This document shows positions 18,703 to 29,196 of a stretch of DNA of 64,000 nt, in pieces. Position 1 is the first letter of the stretch. Every line of letters starts with the position of its first letter. Source of the DNA: Lachnospiraceae bacterium MD335 (GTDB lineage: Bacteria; Bacillota; Clostridia; Lachnospirales; Lachnospiraceae); assembly GCA_000403335.2 (NCBI GenBank), contig KE159628.1, forward strand, positions 380,655 to 444,654, written 5' to 3'. The position numbers and the translations under genes are program-made. The notes under the pieces are model-generated. The model was not told where the DNA came from and did not search any database. It saw nothing but the letters and a program-made list of their open reading frames with translations.

Positions 18703-21624
18703 ATGGATCAATTGCACACAGCAATAATACAGAAGACAAACAGACATGAAAAACAATATTATTTTAAAATGTATACAACTATTTTTATTTTTTCCGCACT
18801 CATAATATGCTCTTGGTTTTTCTTTACAGGAAGAACTTTCATATCGCAGGGCGACGGAATCCTTCAACATTATCCGGCTCTTATTTATTATGCAGAATAT
18901 TTAAAAAGTATTGTTCGCAGCCTCTTTCTTGATCACCAATTGATAGTTCCAAACTGGGACTTTTCCATCGGAGAAGGCTCCGATATTTTAGCAACACTTC
19001 ATTACTATGTTATTGGAGACCCCTTCGCTTTTTTTTCCGTATTTATTCCGACGCGTTATATGTACCTTTATTATGAACTTATCATTTTACTTCGCTTGTA
19101 CTTGGCGGGAATCGCCTTTTCCTGCTTATGTTTTCAAACAGGTCAAAGAAATCAGTATGGTATTTTAGCCGGCAGCATGACGTATGTATTTTGCTATTGG
19201 GCATTACACAATATCGTCTCACATCCGTATTTTTTAAATCCCATGCTTTATATGCCTATGCTTATAATCGGTATTGAAAAAATATTAAAAAAAGAGCGTC
19301 CTTATGTTTTCATTTTTTCTGTACTTCTTTCTGCTGTAAGCAATTTTTACTTTTTTTACATGCTTGTTTTCATAACTGTTATATATGTTATTGTAAGAAT
19401 GATTACTTCTTACCGAAATGATTTAAAAGTTATTGTGTTCCAAGTATTTAGAATTGGAATGGCATCTGTTTTGGGAGTATTACTGTCATCTGTGATTTTA
19501 TTTCCAATTTTTTATACTTTTATCAGCGATACGCGCATGACCTCTGAACATGTAATTCATCTTTTTTATCCACTGTCGTATTACAGCTCTCTTCCTGCAC
19601 ATTTTCTGACTTCCGGTTCAGATTATTGGATGTGCATGGGGTTTTCAGCGCCTGTATTGCCTGCTGTATTCTTATTATTTCATAAAAAGAAGCAATATTT
19701 ACCTCTTAAAATTTTATTTTTTATCTGCGTTTTAATTGCGCTGTTTCCATTTTTAGGACATGCTATGAATGGATTTTCTTATGTTACAAACCGATGGTCA
19801 TGGGCTTTTGCCCTGCTGTGCGCCTATATTTTATCAGCAATGTGGCCGTCTCTTATGCAATTAAAACATAAAGAGCTTACTTTTTTGATTATGTTATCAC
19901 TCGTTTATTTTATTGCATGTATTCTGTTGGAATATTCAAGAAAATCCGGCGTTTTTACTGCTATTATATTTGTTCTCTTCTTCCTTCTTTTATCTCCGAT
20001 AGAAAAAGAGGCAAGGCTCTCTTTTGCCGGAAAACAAAAAATAGCATTGCTTTTAGTTATAACCAGTATTTTTTCCAACAGTTTTTGGACATATTCTTCA
20101 GAAGGCGATAATTATGCTGCAGACGGGATGCAAACATCTCAAATGAAAAACGAATATCTAAGCATTGATGCAGCCGCAGTAAATCAGACAGCACAGGCGG
20201 AGGAAATAAATAATTTTTGGCGGTTTTCCGGCGGAAATGATTTGCACTGCAACGGAGGATTCAAAACAGGATTATCCTCTACTTCCTTTTACTGGACACT
20301 CTCTAATCCTAATATTGCTGATTTCAGAAAAGAAATATCGATAAATGAGGGGGTGGCATTTAATTATCTCGGATATGACGCGAGAACCGCATTAATTGCT
20401 TTAGCATCTGTTCTTTACTATGTTATGCCGGAACAAGAAACTTCCCCTATACCTTATGGTTTTAATCACATAAATACTGTAGATGTAAATCATAAAAATT
20501 TGCAGGCAGCTATCAATTCCATGAAGAAAGAACTTCAAACGGAAACATTGACAGAAGAACAGATAAAAGCCTTGGAAAATGCTTACTCTGAAAGTTTTTC
20601 CGTCTATCGAAATGATATACCGCTTCCTTTGGCTTATACCTATAATAACGTATTATCAGAGGAAACATGGAACAATCTCACTGCGGCAGAAAAGCAAGAG
20701 GCTATGCTTCAAGCCGTATATTTGAAAGACTATGCATCTGTTTCTGACTGCAAAAAATCAGAGCTAAACCTAATCAATCAGAAAATTGATTATACCATCA
20801 TTGCAGAAAATGAGGGCATATCCCTACAAGAAAATGCATTTTTTGTAACAGCTCCAAATTCATCTGTAACTTTAGAGTTTGACGGACTGTCCAATAGTGA
20901 AACTTATTTATCAATCCATAACCTTTCTTTTACAGGAAAGCCTGAATACGATTTATATTTTAAAGATGCCAAAGACAATCCACACAGTTTATACAGCAAA
21001 ACGCTTTGGAACGCAGAATCGTATTCCAATAAAGAAGCTATGCGAAAAGAAAAACGGTTTTGGAAACAAAATCTTCGTACAGAATTAAATTTAATATCTT
21101 CTATTGGCGTAAATAATAACCTGACTTATGATACGGAAGAATATTCATGGTACAATGATCGCCATGATTTTATTCTAAATATGGGGTACTCAGATGATAA
21201 AATAACTTCTATTACGATTTCTTTTTCCGATATTGGCATATATTCCTTTGATTCTCTTGAAGTAATCTGCCAGCCAATGGAGCATTATGTAGCACAAATC
21301 AGCGAATTAAGAAAAGATGTGATGGAAAATGTTATAATCGGAACAGACTCTGTTACCGGAACAATTACACTGGATAAGCCGAAAGTTTTATGTTTTTCAA
21401 TTCCTTATTCCATCGGATGGAGCGCAAAAGTAGATGGAGAAGAAACTCCTTTATATCAAGCCAATACGATGTATATGGGAATTCCATTAAATGCAGGAGA
21501 ACATGTTATTTCTCTGCAATATGCTACTCCTTTTTTGAAGGAAGGATTTTACGTCTCCTGCGCATCATTATTTCTGCTTATTATTTATGTTATTATGTCA
21601 GAGCGAAAAAAACACATACAATAA
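18703..21624 (+). CDS. YfhO-family polytopic membrane protein
   Basis: A 973-residue protein with about 12 N-terminal membrane helices (residues 25-460), a large extracellular domain (about 470-930), and a final helix (VSCASLFLLIIYVIM). The early loop FISQGDGILQHYPALIYYAEYLK matches the acidic GDG/Q region of YfhO proteins, which are GT-C-like glycosyltransferases or transferase partners that add sugars to lipoteichoic acid or lipids in Firmicutes. Near the C-terminus SIPYSIGWSAKVDGEETPLYQA is also typical. AAGGAGATGGG precedes the start. Substrate is unknown. Confidence 0.85.
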   Translation: MDQLHTAIIQKTNRHEKQYYFKMYTTIFIFSALIICSWFFFTGRTFISQGDGILQHYPALIYYAEYLKSIVRSLFLDHQLIVPNWDFSIGEGSDILATLHYYVIGDPFAFFSVFIPTRYMYLYYELIILLRLYLAGIAFSCLCFQTGQRNQYGILAGSMTYVFCYWALHNIVSHPYFLNPMLYMPMLIIGIEKILKKERPYVFIFSVLLSAVSNFYFFYMLVFITVIYVIVRMITSYRNDLKVIVFQVFRIGMASVLGVLLSSVILFPIFYTFISDTRMTSEHVIHLFYPLSYYSSLPAHFLTSGSDYWMCMGFSAPVLPAVFLLFHKKKQYLPLKILFFICVLIALFPFLGHAMNGFSYVTNRWSWAFALLCAYILSAMWPSLMQLKHKELTFLIMLSLVYFIACILLEYSRKSGVFTAIIFVLFFLLLSPIEKEARLSFAGKQKIALLLVITSIFSNSFWTYSSEGDNYAADGMQTSQMKNEYLSIDAAAVNQTAQAEEINNFWRFSGGNDLHCNGGFKTGLSSTSFYWTLSNPNIADFRKEISINEGVAFNYLGYDARTALIALASVLYYVMPEQETSPIPYGFNHINTVDVNHKNLQAAINSMKKELQTETLTEEQIKALENAYSESFSVYRNDIPLPLAYTYNNVLSEETWNNLTAAEKQEAMLQAVYLKDYASVSDCKKSELNLINQKIDYTIIAENEGISLQENAFFVTAPNSSVTLEFDGLSNSETYLSIHNLSFTGKPEYDLYFKDAKDNPHSLYSKTLWNAESYSNKEAMRKEKRFWKQNLRTELNLISSIGVNNNLTYDTEEYSWYNDRHDFILNMGYSDDKITSITISFSDIGIYSFDSLEVICQPMEHYVAQISELRKDVMENVIIGTDSVTGTITLDKPKVLCFSIPYSIGWSAKVDGEETPLYQANTMYMGIPLNAGEHVISLQYATPFLKEGFYVSCASLFLLIIYVIMSERKKHIQ

Positions 21625-21636
21625 AAATATTTATAT

Positions 21637-21678
21637 AAAAAGGACATTTTCCTAACCAGGAAAAATGTCCTTTTTTTT
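21637..21678. terminator. Terminator between yfhO-type gene and glgB
   Basis: A 16-bp stem (AAAAGGACATTTTCCT paired with AGGAAAAATGTCCTTT) with a 4-base loop and a run of eight T. It terminates the yfhO-type gene and, with A-rich flanks, may also serve the convergent glgB. Confidence 0.9.
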
Positions 21679-21681
21679 AAA

Positions 21682-23589
21682 TTAAAATGTATACACAACT
21701 GCCGTAAGCGGCGGAAGTTTAAATGTAATATACTGTTCTCTGTTATCACAAAGACCTTTTCTTGCCTTAAGCGATTTGGGAATCTTGTTTCCATTTCCGC
21801 CATACTTAACATCGTCAGAGTTAATCACCAGCTTATATTGTGTGTTCATCGGTACACCCACCCGATACTTCGGATATTCCACAGGTGTCATATTGATAAC
21901 GAAAAGCATATGCTGCTTTCCCTTCTTTGATCTTCTCACAAAGCTGTAAATACTTCTATCCTTGTCATCCGCATTCATCCATTCGAAGCCGCTCCAGTCA
22001 TTATCAATCTCATACAGACAAGGACTTTCCTTATACAGCTTGAGCAAAGCTCCCATAAAATCATGCATACCTTTGTTTAATGGTTTTGCAAGCAGATTCC
22101 AGTCAAGCTCTCTCGCCTCGCTCCATTCACGCTCCTGTGCAAAATCCTGTCCCATAAACAAAAGCTTCTTACCCTCATGTCCAAACATAAATGTGTAAAG
22201 GTTCCTAAGATTTGCGTACTTGTCAATCTCAAATCCTGGCATCTTGTTTACCATAGAGCATTTTAAATGTACAACTTCATCGTGTGATAACGGAAGAATA
22301 TAATTCTCAGCACTGTTGTAACTCATTGCAAACGTCAGTTTGTAATGGTTGTCTTTTCTGAAATAAGGATCAAGCTTCATGTACTCACAGTAATCATGCA
22401 TCCATCCCATATTCCACTTGAATGAAAATCCTAATCCGTTATCTTCGGGTTTTGCCGTTACCTTCGGCCATGCTGTCGATTCTTCTGCAATCGTCATTAC
22501 ACCGGGATGCTGACCATGAATTACTGAATTTAAGTGCTTAAAGAACTCAATTGCGTCAAGGTTCTCATTTCCGCCGTATTTGTTTGCCACCCATTCGCCG
22601 TCCTTCTTGCCATAATCAAGATAGAGCATTGATGCTACCGCATCCACGCGAAGCCCGTCAATATGGAATTCATTAATCCAAAACAGCGCATTTGCAATCA
22701 GGAAATTGCGCACTTCATTTTTGCTGTAATTAAATATTTTTGTTCCCCAGTCAGGATGCTCACCAAGTCTTTTATCCGGATGTTCGTACAGACAAGTGCC
22801 GTCAAACTCGCATAAACCATGCGCATCTCTTGGGAAATGGGCAGGCACCCAATCCAAAATGACACCAATGTCATTTTTATGCAGCAGATCAATTAAATAT
22901 CTGAAATCATCCGGATTACCATATCTTGAGGTTGGCGCATAATAACCCGTTACCTGATACCCCCATGAACCGTCAAACGGGAACTCTGCAATACCCATAA
23001 GCTCCACATGTGTATAAGGCATTTCCTTTAAATACTCAATAATTCTGTCAGCAAACTGACGATAGCTGTAAAAACCGTCTTCCGTTCCATCGGGATGCTT
23101 CATCCACGAACCGATATGGCACTCGTAGATTGACATGGGCTGGCTATTCATATCTTTCTTATCACGCGCAGTCATCCACTTCTTATCGCCCCATTTAAAA
23201 TGGTTTAAATCATAAATTCTTGATGCGTTGCCCGGACGCATTTCCGCGTAATTTGCAAACGGATCCGCCTTATAAAGCTTATTGCCATTCGGAAGCACAA
23301 TCATGTATTTATACATCTGCCCTTCCTTAACACCTTCTATAAACGTAGTAAAAATACCGATTTCACCAATCTTCTCCATCGGTGCGGCACTCTCGTCCCA
23401 GTCGTTAAATTCACCAATTACGTATACTTCTTTTGCATTTGGTGCCCAAACTGCGAAAAATACGCCATTCTTACTGCCTTTTTTGCAAAAATGCGCACCC
23501 AGCTTTTTATAGATTTCGTAATGTGTGCCCTGTCCAAATACATATTGGTCTGCCTCTGAAATAAATACTGTTGTTTCGGTATCAGCCAT
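21682..23589 (-). CDS. glgB: GlgB, 1,4-alpha-glucan branching enzyme
   Basis: A 635-residue enzyme that cuts alpha-1,4 glucan and rejoins the piece in an alpha-1,6 bond during glycogen synthesis in the cytoplasm. An N-terminal CBM48 domain (FAVWAPNAKEVYVIGEFNDWD) is followed by a GH13 barrel with HIDGLRVDAVASMLYLDYG (nucleophile Asp), VMTIAEESTAWP (acid/base Glu) and ILPLSHDEVVH. The start is ATG at 23589 with GGGGGT upstream; the extra two codons from 23595 begin with TTG. No other glg gene is next to it. Confidence 0.96.
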   Translation of the reverse strand: MADTETTVFISEADQYVFGQGTHYEIYKKLGAHFCKKGSKNGVFFAVWAPNAKEVYVIGEFNDWDESAAPMEKIGEIGIFTTFIEGVKEGQMYKYMIVLPNGNKLYKADPFANYAEMRPGNASRIYDLNHFKWGDKKWMTARDKKDMNSQPMSIYECHIGSWMKHPDGTEDGFYSYRQFADRIIEYLKEMPYTHVELMGIAEFPFDGSWGYQVTGYYAPTSRYGNPDDFRYLIDLLHKNDIGVILDWVPAHFPRDAHGLCEFDGTCLYEHPDKRLGEHPDWGTKIFNYSKNEVRNFLIANALFWINEFHIDGLRVDAVASMLYLDYGKKDGEWVANKYGGNENLDAIEFFKHLNSVIHGQHPGVMTIAEESTAWPKVTAKPEDNGLGFSFKWNMGWMHDYCEYMKLDPYFRKDNHYKLTFAMSYNSAENYILPLSHDEVVHLKCSMVNKMPGFEIDKYANLRNLYTFMFGHEGKKLLFMGQDFAQEREWSEARELDWNLLAKPLNKGMHDFMGALLKLYKESPCLYEIDNDWSGFEWMNADDKDRSIYSFVRRSKKGKQHMLFVINMTPVEYPKYRVGVPMNTQYKLVINSDDVKYGGNGNKIPKSLKARKGLCDNREQYITFKLPPLTAVVYTF

Positions 23590-23677
23590 AAACAATTACC
23601 CCCAATTCACAAAATATGATTTAGTAGATATAACCGCGTGCATTCTCTTAATACGCCGCTGTCAAGCGACGATATTT

Positions 23678-26600
23678 TTACATAAAATCTCTTTCTTTCA
23701 AGACAATCATATCTTCGCTGTCATATCTCCTGGCAAAAAGCACATCAACGAAATTTTTAATTTTGGATTTCTTTGATTTCCAAATCGCCTCGTCTATAAT
23801 TTCCCTCACTTCATCCTTTGTTACCACATGATTTCCGCTCTGTATATTTGCAATTCTGGTATAAAGGGCAAGTATCCCCAACTCGTCAATCGAATACTCC
23901 AACGCCAAAGCATAATTTCTGGCGTAAGCTACAAGTGCATTGTTATCCATCTCCATCAAATCGATTCTAATATTGAAATAATCAATAATCATCGCCTGTT
24001 TTTCCAAAAGCCTTGTAATCTCTTTTTTCGTATCCTCTAAAATGACAACAATCCCGAGATTTTCCTGATTGAGAAAAGTAGCAAGCTCATAAAGCTTTTC
24101 CTCAGTCATGCCGTTTGCCTTCTCTATTATAATACCACCATTATTCAATTTCTCAAAGACATCTTTTAAATTTTTTTGATTTAATTTTTCACCGGTAATC
24201 TTTGCAACCTTTCCGGAAAAATTGGCATCGGACGCCTGAAATTCGCGAATCAGATTTTTCGCCATCCGTACTGTATCAATACCTGTATCACCAGTAATAA
24301 TAACATTTCCCGTAAACGCTGCAAGCGTCATATTTTCAAGCGCATAGAGTATTTGCTTTTTTATCTTCTTAGTAACTGCAAAATTCTCAAACAGTTTCTG
24401 CTCTTCGGAAGTAAACTCACGAACTTCCTCACGTCTTGCACCTGTTGTTTCCCGTTTTGCCGTCTCCACAATACGCTCGGAAAGAGAACTCAAATCGGCA
24501 GTATTCATCTTTATTTCCTGCGTTTTTAAAGCATCCTCTATTGCTGTCTCCGCAATGCTTTCAGCGTCCTCCGGATCAAGTTCCCTGACTTCTTCAGCAG
24601 TCTGCGCGTCTTGCGTTTCTATCTCTTTATAGAGCGTCTCATCCGCCGCCTCGCTGTCAACTTCGTCGCTCTCATGATATGCTTCATTGGGATCTACGTA
24701 ATATTCACTCGAATCGCTGTAATCTTCTTCTGCTTCGTTATAATATATGCCTTCTTCATCATAAGCTTCGTTTATTTCCTCATATGATTCATTTACATCA
24801 TTATAAACTTCCGCTGACGTTTCAAACGCTTCAACTGAATCATCATATGAATCAACCGGGACATCATACTCCTCGCCTGAATCATCATATGCACTATTTT
24901 CTTCCTCATACGATTCTGCCTGCGCATCGTAATAATCATCCGTATTATCGTAAGGTTCTTCATCGGCTTGCGCAGTCATTTCTATTTCTTGCATCGCAGG
25001 ATGTTTTTCCGCCGATTCTTGCTGCGCCTGTGCAAGTTCTCTGTTAATCTCATCCTGCGGAACGATACGTGTTGCACCAAGTTCCTTTGCAACCACTGCC
25101 CCTATTTCCGCAATAATCTGCGCATTTGACCCGGGCGCTACATAAGAAACATCATACTCGTCATCGCTTGTCTCCCCTGCCTGCGCCTTAGGTAAATCAC
25201 CTGTTACATCAGCTGCAAGAAACGTATCTTTTTTCTCTTCTTTCTCAAGTTCACCAAGAATTCCGCTCTTTAATGAATCGTCAAAGCTTGCAAATATTTT
25301 GCCAGTCTGCGTAAGTACACGCTGCTTTATTTCCTCCTGATGCTTTTTTGCATTATTCAGCTTAATGTTCTCCCACTCCGAAAGTACATCTCCAATATTC
25401 ATTTGGCCTGTCATCGGTTGGAATGAAGCCTCTGTGCCTGTTTCCTCATTCATAAGATCTGTTGTATGATAAACATTTTCCGAATTTTGATCCATGCGAA
25501 TATGTTCCTCATTTACGCTGCGTTCCGTCGTATCCCGAAGCATATCAATATCCGATTCCGCCTTAATTGCCCGAGCGCTCTCATCCGGAACAAATACCTT
25601 TTTAACAGCTCCCGTATCCGGCTCCGGCTCGGTTTCCGATACACCGCTTGTTATCATTGCTACCTTTCCTGTATAGACCTCCTCCACGGTTTCCGCATGT
25701 GGCGCTGTTTCTACCGCCTCTTCAGAAATGTCATCTTCTTTTTCCTGAATATCCGTTTTCACTGCCTGCTCAGGAAATTCATCGGGCATCAATTCCTCTG
25801 CCGCCTCTTCCGCTCCAATCGCAAATTCTTCACGCTGCTGTGCAAGAACATCATCTGTATCGGAAAAAATCTCCATCATGCCTTCAGCCACTACTTTTTG
25901 GAGATTAATCGTATTGTACAGACTCATATCCATAGGGCTGGAAGACGGCTGCGGTGTCTCGTGATAGGTACTGGTATAACTGCTGTTAACACCATCCTCA
26001 TATATTATTGGTCTGTTATTATCGTATGTTTGTTCGGTATAAAAATTATCATCTGCATATTCTTCGGTATAATATTCGTTTGCGTATTCATTTTCAGTAT
26101 AGCGATTTTCCGCATATTCACTATCCTCGGTATATTCCCCGCTTTCTGCATAACCGTCATCTGTGTAGTGTTCCTCACTATAGCCATTGTTTATATAACT
26201 ACTTTCCGTATATGCGTCTTCACCAGTATACCCGCTGTTTTCGGTATAGCCGTCATTTGTATAACCACCCTCGGCATAGCCGTCATTTTCAGAATAAAGA
26301 TTTTCAGAATACCCTTCGTCCTGTGTATACGCTTCTTCACTGTAATTATCCTGAGAATTGCCCAGCATTGCCTCATATTTTGCCTGCTGAACCTCTGTTA
26401 AAGGCACATGCAGCTGCTTTAACTCCATTGCCTTCATTACATAAGGACCATCTCCGAACCACAAAATAATGTCGTCACATTCTTCAACACACTTTGTAGC
26501 AAGTCCAATTCTATGATACAGATAAGCAAGCTCATATGCCCACTCTTCCTGATAATCTTTCTTTTTCAATTCCTCAAGCAGCGCAACCCGCTCCTCAAGG

Positions 26601-26971
26601 CTTGCCTCCTGTGCTTCCAAAATGCGATAACGCAGTGTAATTACACCAATATCCTTGGGTGCCATCTTTGCATACTGTTTATAATATTCAATCGCTGCCA
26701 CCACGTCATCCAATTCAATTGAAATTTCACACAGTGAATACACTACGGAACGATTTGTCGGATATTTTTCATATGCAAGCACAAGAATGTCCCGGCTATC
26801 CTCGTTTCTTCTGTTTATACTATATAAAGCTGCAATTTTTAAAAGCATGGAAATACTCTTGACTCTTCTCCAGTCAACAGTATCCGCCACATTTGCAGCT
26901 TCAACATATTTTTCCTGATCAATTAATTTCGTAATTTCTTCTGAACGAACCTTATATTCGTACTTGTCCAC
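23678..26971 (-). CDS. Large TPR / Tyr-rich repeat / AAA-like protein
   Basis: A 1097-residue protein in four parts. Residues 1-210 are helical repeats of TPR type. Residues 215-320 are an imperfect tandem array built on GYTE/GYSE/EYTE units rich in Tyr, Glu and Asn. Residues 330-840 are acidic and mostly disordered, with a second Tyr/Glu-rich block. The C-terminal 240 residues look like an AAA+ ATPase domain, but Walker A reads ITGDTGIDT, lacking the GK[ST]. A Walker-B-like GGIIIEKANG follows. It may be a catalytically dead scaffold. Start is GTG with AGAGGTGAT upstream. Function unknown. Confidence 0.75.
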   Translation of the reverse strand: MDKYEYKVRSEEITKLIDQEKYVEAANVADTVDWRRVKSISMLLKIAALYSINRRNEDSRDILVLAYEKYPTNRSVVYSLCEISIELDDVVAAIEYYKQYAKMAPKDIGVITLRYRILEAQEASLEERVALLEELKKKDYQEEWAYELAYLYHRIGLATKCVEECDDIILWFGDGPYVMKAMELKQLHVPLTEVQQAKYEAMLGNSQDNYSEEAYTQDEGYSENLYSENDGYAEGGYTNDGYTENSGYTGEDAYTESSYINNGYSEEHYTDDGYAESGEYTEDSEYAENRYTENEYANEYYTEEYADDNFYTEQTYDNNRPIIYEDGVNSSYTSTYHETPQPSSSPMDMSLYNTINLQKVVAEGMMEIFSDTDDVLAQQREEFAIGAEEAAEELMPDEFPEQAVKTDIQEKEDDISEEAVETAPHAETVEEVYTGKVAMITSGVSETEPEPDTGAVKKVFVPDESARAIKAESDIDMLRDTTERSVNEEHIRMDQNSENVYHTTDLMNEETGTEASFQPMTGQMNIGDVLSEWENIKLNNAKKHQEEIKQRVLTQTGKIFASFDDSLKSGILGELEKEEKKDTFLAADVTGDLPKAQAGETSDDEYDVSYVAPGSNAQIIAEIGAVVAKELGATRIVPQDEINRELAQAQQESAEKHPAMQEIEMTAQADEEPYDNTDDYYDAQAESYEEENSAYDDSGEEYDVPVDSYDDSVEAFETSAEVYNDVNESYEEINEAYDEEGIYYNEAEEDYSDSSEYYVDPNEAYHESDEVDSEAADETLYKEIETQDAQTAEEVRELDPEDAESIAETAIEDALKTQEIKMNTADLSSLSERIVETAKRETTGARREEVREFTSEEQKLFENFAVTKKIKKQILYALENMTLAAFTGNVIITGDTGIDTVRMAKNLIREFQASDANFSGKVAKITGEKLNQKNLKDVFEKLNNGGIIIEKANGMTEEKLYELATFLNQENLGIVVILEDTKKEITRLLEKQAMIIDYFNIRIDLMEMDNNALVAYARNYALALEYSIDELGILALYTRIANIQSGNHVVTKDEVREIIDEAIWKSKKSKIKNFVDVLFARRYDSEDMIVLKERDFM

Positions 26972-27135
26972 GTCCTATCACCTCTGACAACATTGCCCTT
27001 AATTTTCATCCCCAAAATGACACTTGTGTCATTTATATTCCTACGTTCTTTTACAACCGTAAAGGCACTAAATTACTACAGTTTATCACATTGTCAGTTT
27101 AGCATAACCATGTCTTTATGTCAACGAATTATGTG

Positions 27136-27999
27136 TCAATTTTTAACAAAATCCGCAAGCACGGCAAATTGTGCAAGCGTCAGTGCTTCGCCCCTTATTG
27201 TGGCAGACAGTCCCATCGTCTCCAATGCTGCAAGTACCGCTTCCTTATTTAAATATAAATTGGCAGCATTATTAAGGCTGTTAACAAGCGTTTTTCTGCG
27301 CTGATTAAAGGCTGCCCGTATAATGTTAAACATCAGTTTTTCATCCTGAACCTGCACCGGCGGATGCTCATGACGCGTTAACTTAATGACAGCACTGTCA
27401 ACATTCGGGCGGGGCATAAAACAGCTTGCCGGAACAGTCATCATTACCTCCGGCTTTGCGTAATACTGCACGGCAAGCGAAAGCGCACCGTAATCCTTTG
27501 TACCGGGACCTACCTGCATACGCTCTGCGACCTCTTTCTGTACCATAATTGTAATGCTTTCCAAGGGCACATGACTCTCGAAAAGTCCCATGATAATCGG
27601 TGTTGTGATATAATAAGGAAGGTTTGCAACCACTTTTATCGGTTTTCCGCCGTTTTTCTTCTGCACAATCGCATTGACATCCACCTTCAAAATATCCTCA
27701 TTGATAATCGTAATATTATCATAGGAAGAAAGTGTATCCTCCTGTAAAATCGGTATCAGCTTTTTATCAATTTCCACTGCCACGACCTCGCGTGCATTTT
27801 CGCAAAGATACTGCGTCATCGTACCGATGCCCGGACCAATTTCCAATACACAGTCATCTTTGTTTACGCCTGCTGCCATGATAATATTTTCAAGAATATT
27901 TGCGTCTATCAAAAAGTTCTGTCCGAATTTTTTCTGAAAATTAAAATCATATTTCTGCAAAATAGCTATGGTGTTTGTCGGATTTCCAAGTGTCGCCAT
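27136..27999 (-). CDS. rsmA: RsmA/KsgA, 16S rRNA dimethyladenosine transferase
   Basis: A 287-residue SAM-dependent enzyme that dimethylates two adjacent adenines in the 3' hairpin of 16S rRNA during small-subunit maturation. It shows KFGQNFLIDANIL, the SAM loop VLEIGPGIGTMT and the catalytic NLPYYITTPI. The start ATG at 27999 has AAAGGA upstream. It is downstream of the TatD gene on the same strand, an order that is common in Firmicutes. Confidence 0.97.
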   Translation of the reverse strand: MATLGNPTNTIAILQKYDFNFQKKFGQNFLIDANILENIIMAAGVNKDDCVLEIGPGIGTMTQYLCENAREVVAVEIDKKLIPILQEDTLSSYDNITIINEDILKVDVNAIVQKKNGGKPIKVVANLPYYITTPIIMGLFESHVPLESITIMVQKEVAERMQVGPGTKDYGALSLAVQYYAKPEVMMTVPASCFMPRPNVDSAVIKLTRHEHPPVQVQDEKLMFNIIRAAFNQRRKTLVNSLNNAANLYLNKEAVLAALETMGLSATIRGEALTLAQFAVLADFVKN

Positions 28000-28070
28000 A
28001 AATTTTCCTTTCAATAGTGTAATTCGAAAAATGACATGTGTGTCATTTTTCAGTATTTATAATCCAGTCG

Positions 28071-28835
28071 TTATAATTGATACATCCTTTCCGCATTTTT
28101 TGTCGTTATTTCGATAACCTCTTCATAGGAAAGTCCCTTAATTTCCGCAATCTTTTGTGCTATATACGGCAAGTTCAGCGATGAATTTCTTTTACCTCTG
28201 TTTGGCTCCGGTGCAAGATACGGGCAGTCCGTTTCAAGGAGAATACGCTCTATTGGCAACGCCTCTACTACCTCTTTCATCTTCTTTCCATTCTTAAATG
28301 TAACTACGCCGCCAATTCCAATGTAAAAACCCATTTTTACAAAGTCAAGCGCCATCTCAGCGCTGTATGAATAACAATGAACAACACCGCCGATTTCGCC
28401 CGCCTTGTTTTCTGTCATAATATCAAACGTATCTTTTGCGGCATCCCTGGAATGAATTATTACGGGCTTTTTCAGTTCCCGTGCCAAGTCAAGCTGACGC
28501 GCAAACCAAATTTTCTGCACGTCATGCGCCGGTTCATCCCAATAATAATCAAGCCCGATTTCTCCTACGGCAACAACTTTTTCCAAAGCGCACAGTTTTT
28601 TCAGCCGCGCAAATCCCGTCTCATCAAGCGTTCCTGTCTCACTTGGATGCACGCCTGCTGCCGCATAGACAAACGGATATTTTGCGGCAAGCTCCAAACC
28701 TGCCGCTGTACTCTCTAAATTTGCTCCAACATTTACAATATACTCTATTCCGTTTTCACGCATAGAGGACAGAAGAATATCTCTGTCCTCGTCAAAAGCC
28801 TCATCATCATAATGGGCATGTGTTTCAAAAATCAT
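28071..28835 (-). CDS. TatD-family metal-dependent hydrolase/DNase
   Basis: A 254-residue TIM-barrel hydrolase with the metal-binding set of the family: THAHYDDEAFDEDRD at the start, GEIGLDYYWD near residue 95, IIHSRDA near 128 and LLETDCPYLAP near 205. TatD proteins act as Mg-dependent DNases. GGGAG six bases before the ATG at 28835 decides the start over 28874. It is probably cotranscribed with rsmA. Confidence 0.92.
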   Translation of the reverse strand: MIFETHAHYDDEAFDEDRDILLSSMRENGIEYIVNVGANLESTAAGLELAAKYPFVYAAAGVHPSETGTLDETGFARLKKLCALEKVVAVGEIGLDYYWDEPAHDVQKIWFARQLDLARELKKPVIIHSRDAAKDTFDIMTENKAGEIGGVVHCYSYSAEMALDFVKMGFYIGIGGVVTFKNGKKMKEVVEALPIERILLETDCPYLAPEPNRGKRNSSLNLPYIAQKIAEIKGLSYEEVIEITTKNAERMYQL

Positions 28836-29145
28836 TCTAATCTCCCATTCCTGCAAAAGTATGAAAATTCTCACACCAATTAATGCCGATCCGTTTTATA
28901 TATACAGAGTATAGCATATTTCTATAAATTTTACATGCATTTTTATTAAAAAGAGAGTTCATACGTACAATGTATTTTAATGACCTTTTAGATTTGTTAT
29001 ATTGAAATAGCAGCTTTTATTGTATAAAATGCGACATTTTATTTAAAACACCTTAAATATCAGACAAATTTTGTTTATTTTTTATATTTTGTTTATTATG
29101 TTTAAATATTTTTGAAAATTCAATAAACTATTTTTAAAAAAAGTG
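28836..29145. other. AT-rich intergenic region before tRNA-Lys
   Basis: About 310 very AT-rich bases between the TatD gene and the tRNA promoter. I see no gene. A long run rich in T and A (about 28915-29140) is the chromosomal side of the prophage insertion. Confidence 0.5.
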
Positions 29146-29174
29146 TTGACACTGCTTTATTTCAATGATATAGT
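29146..29174 (+). promoter_or_regulatory. Consensus promoter for tRNA-Lys
   Basis: TTGACA at 29146-29151 and TATAGT at 29169-29174 are separated by exactly 17 bases and stand 22 bases before the mature tRNA 5' end. Confidence 0.85.
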
Positions 29175-29196
29175 ATTTATTGTTCAGTAGTTGAAC

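Noticed and set aside
26000-26330. Possible CRISPR-like or satellite repeat array
   Set aside because: The short periodic units are in frame and code for the GYTE-type repeats of the TPR protein; unit lengths vary by codons and there are no spacers.
25466-26401. 311-codon open frame opposite the TPR/repeat protein
   Set aside because: Its Ile/Cys/Phe-rich sequence is the antisense image of the Glu/Tyr repeats; no start signal and no domain.
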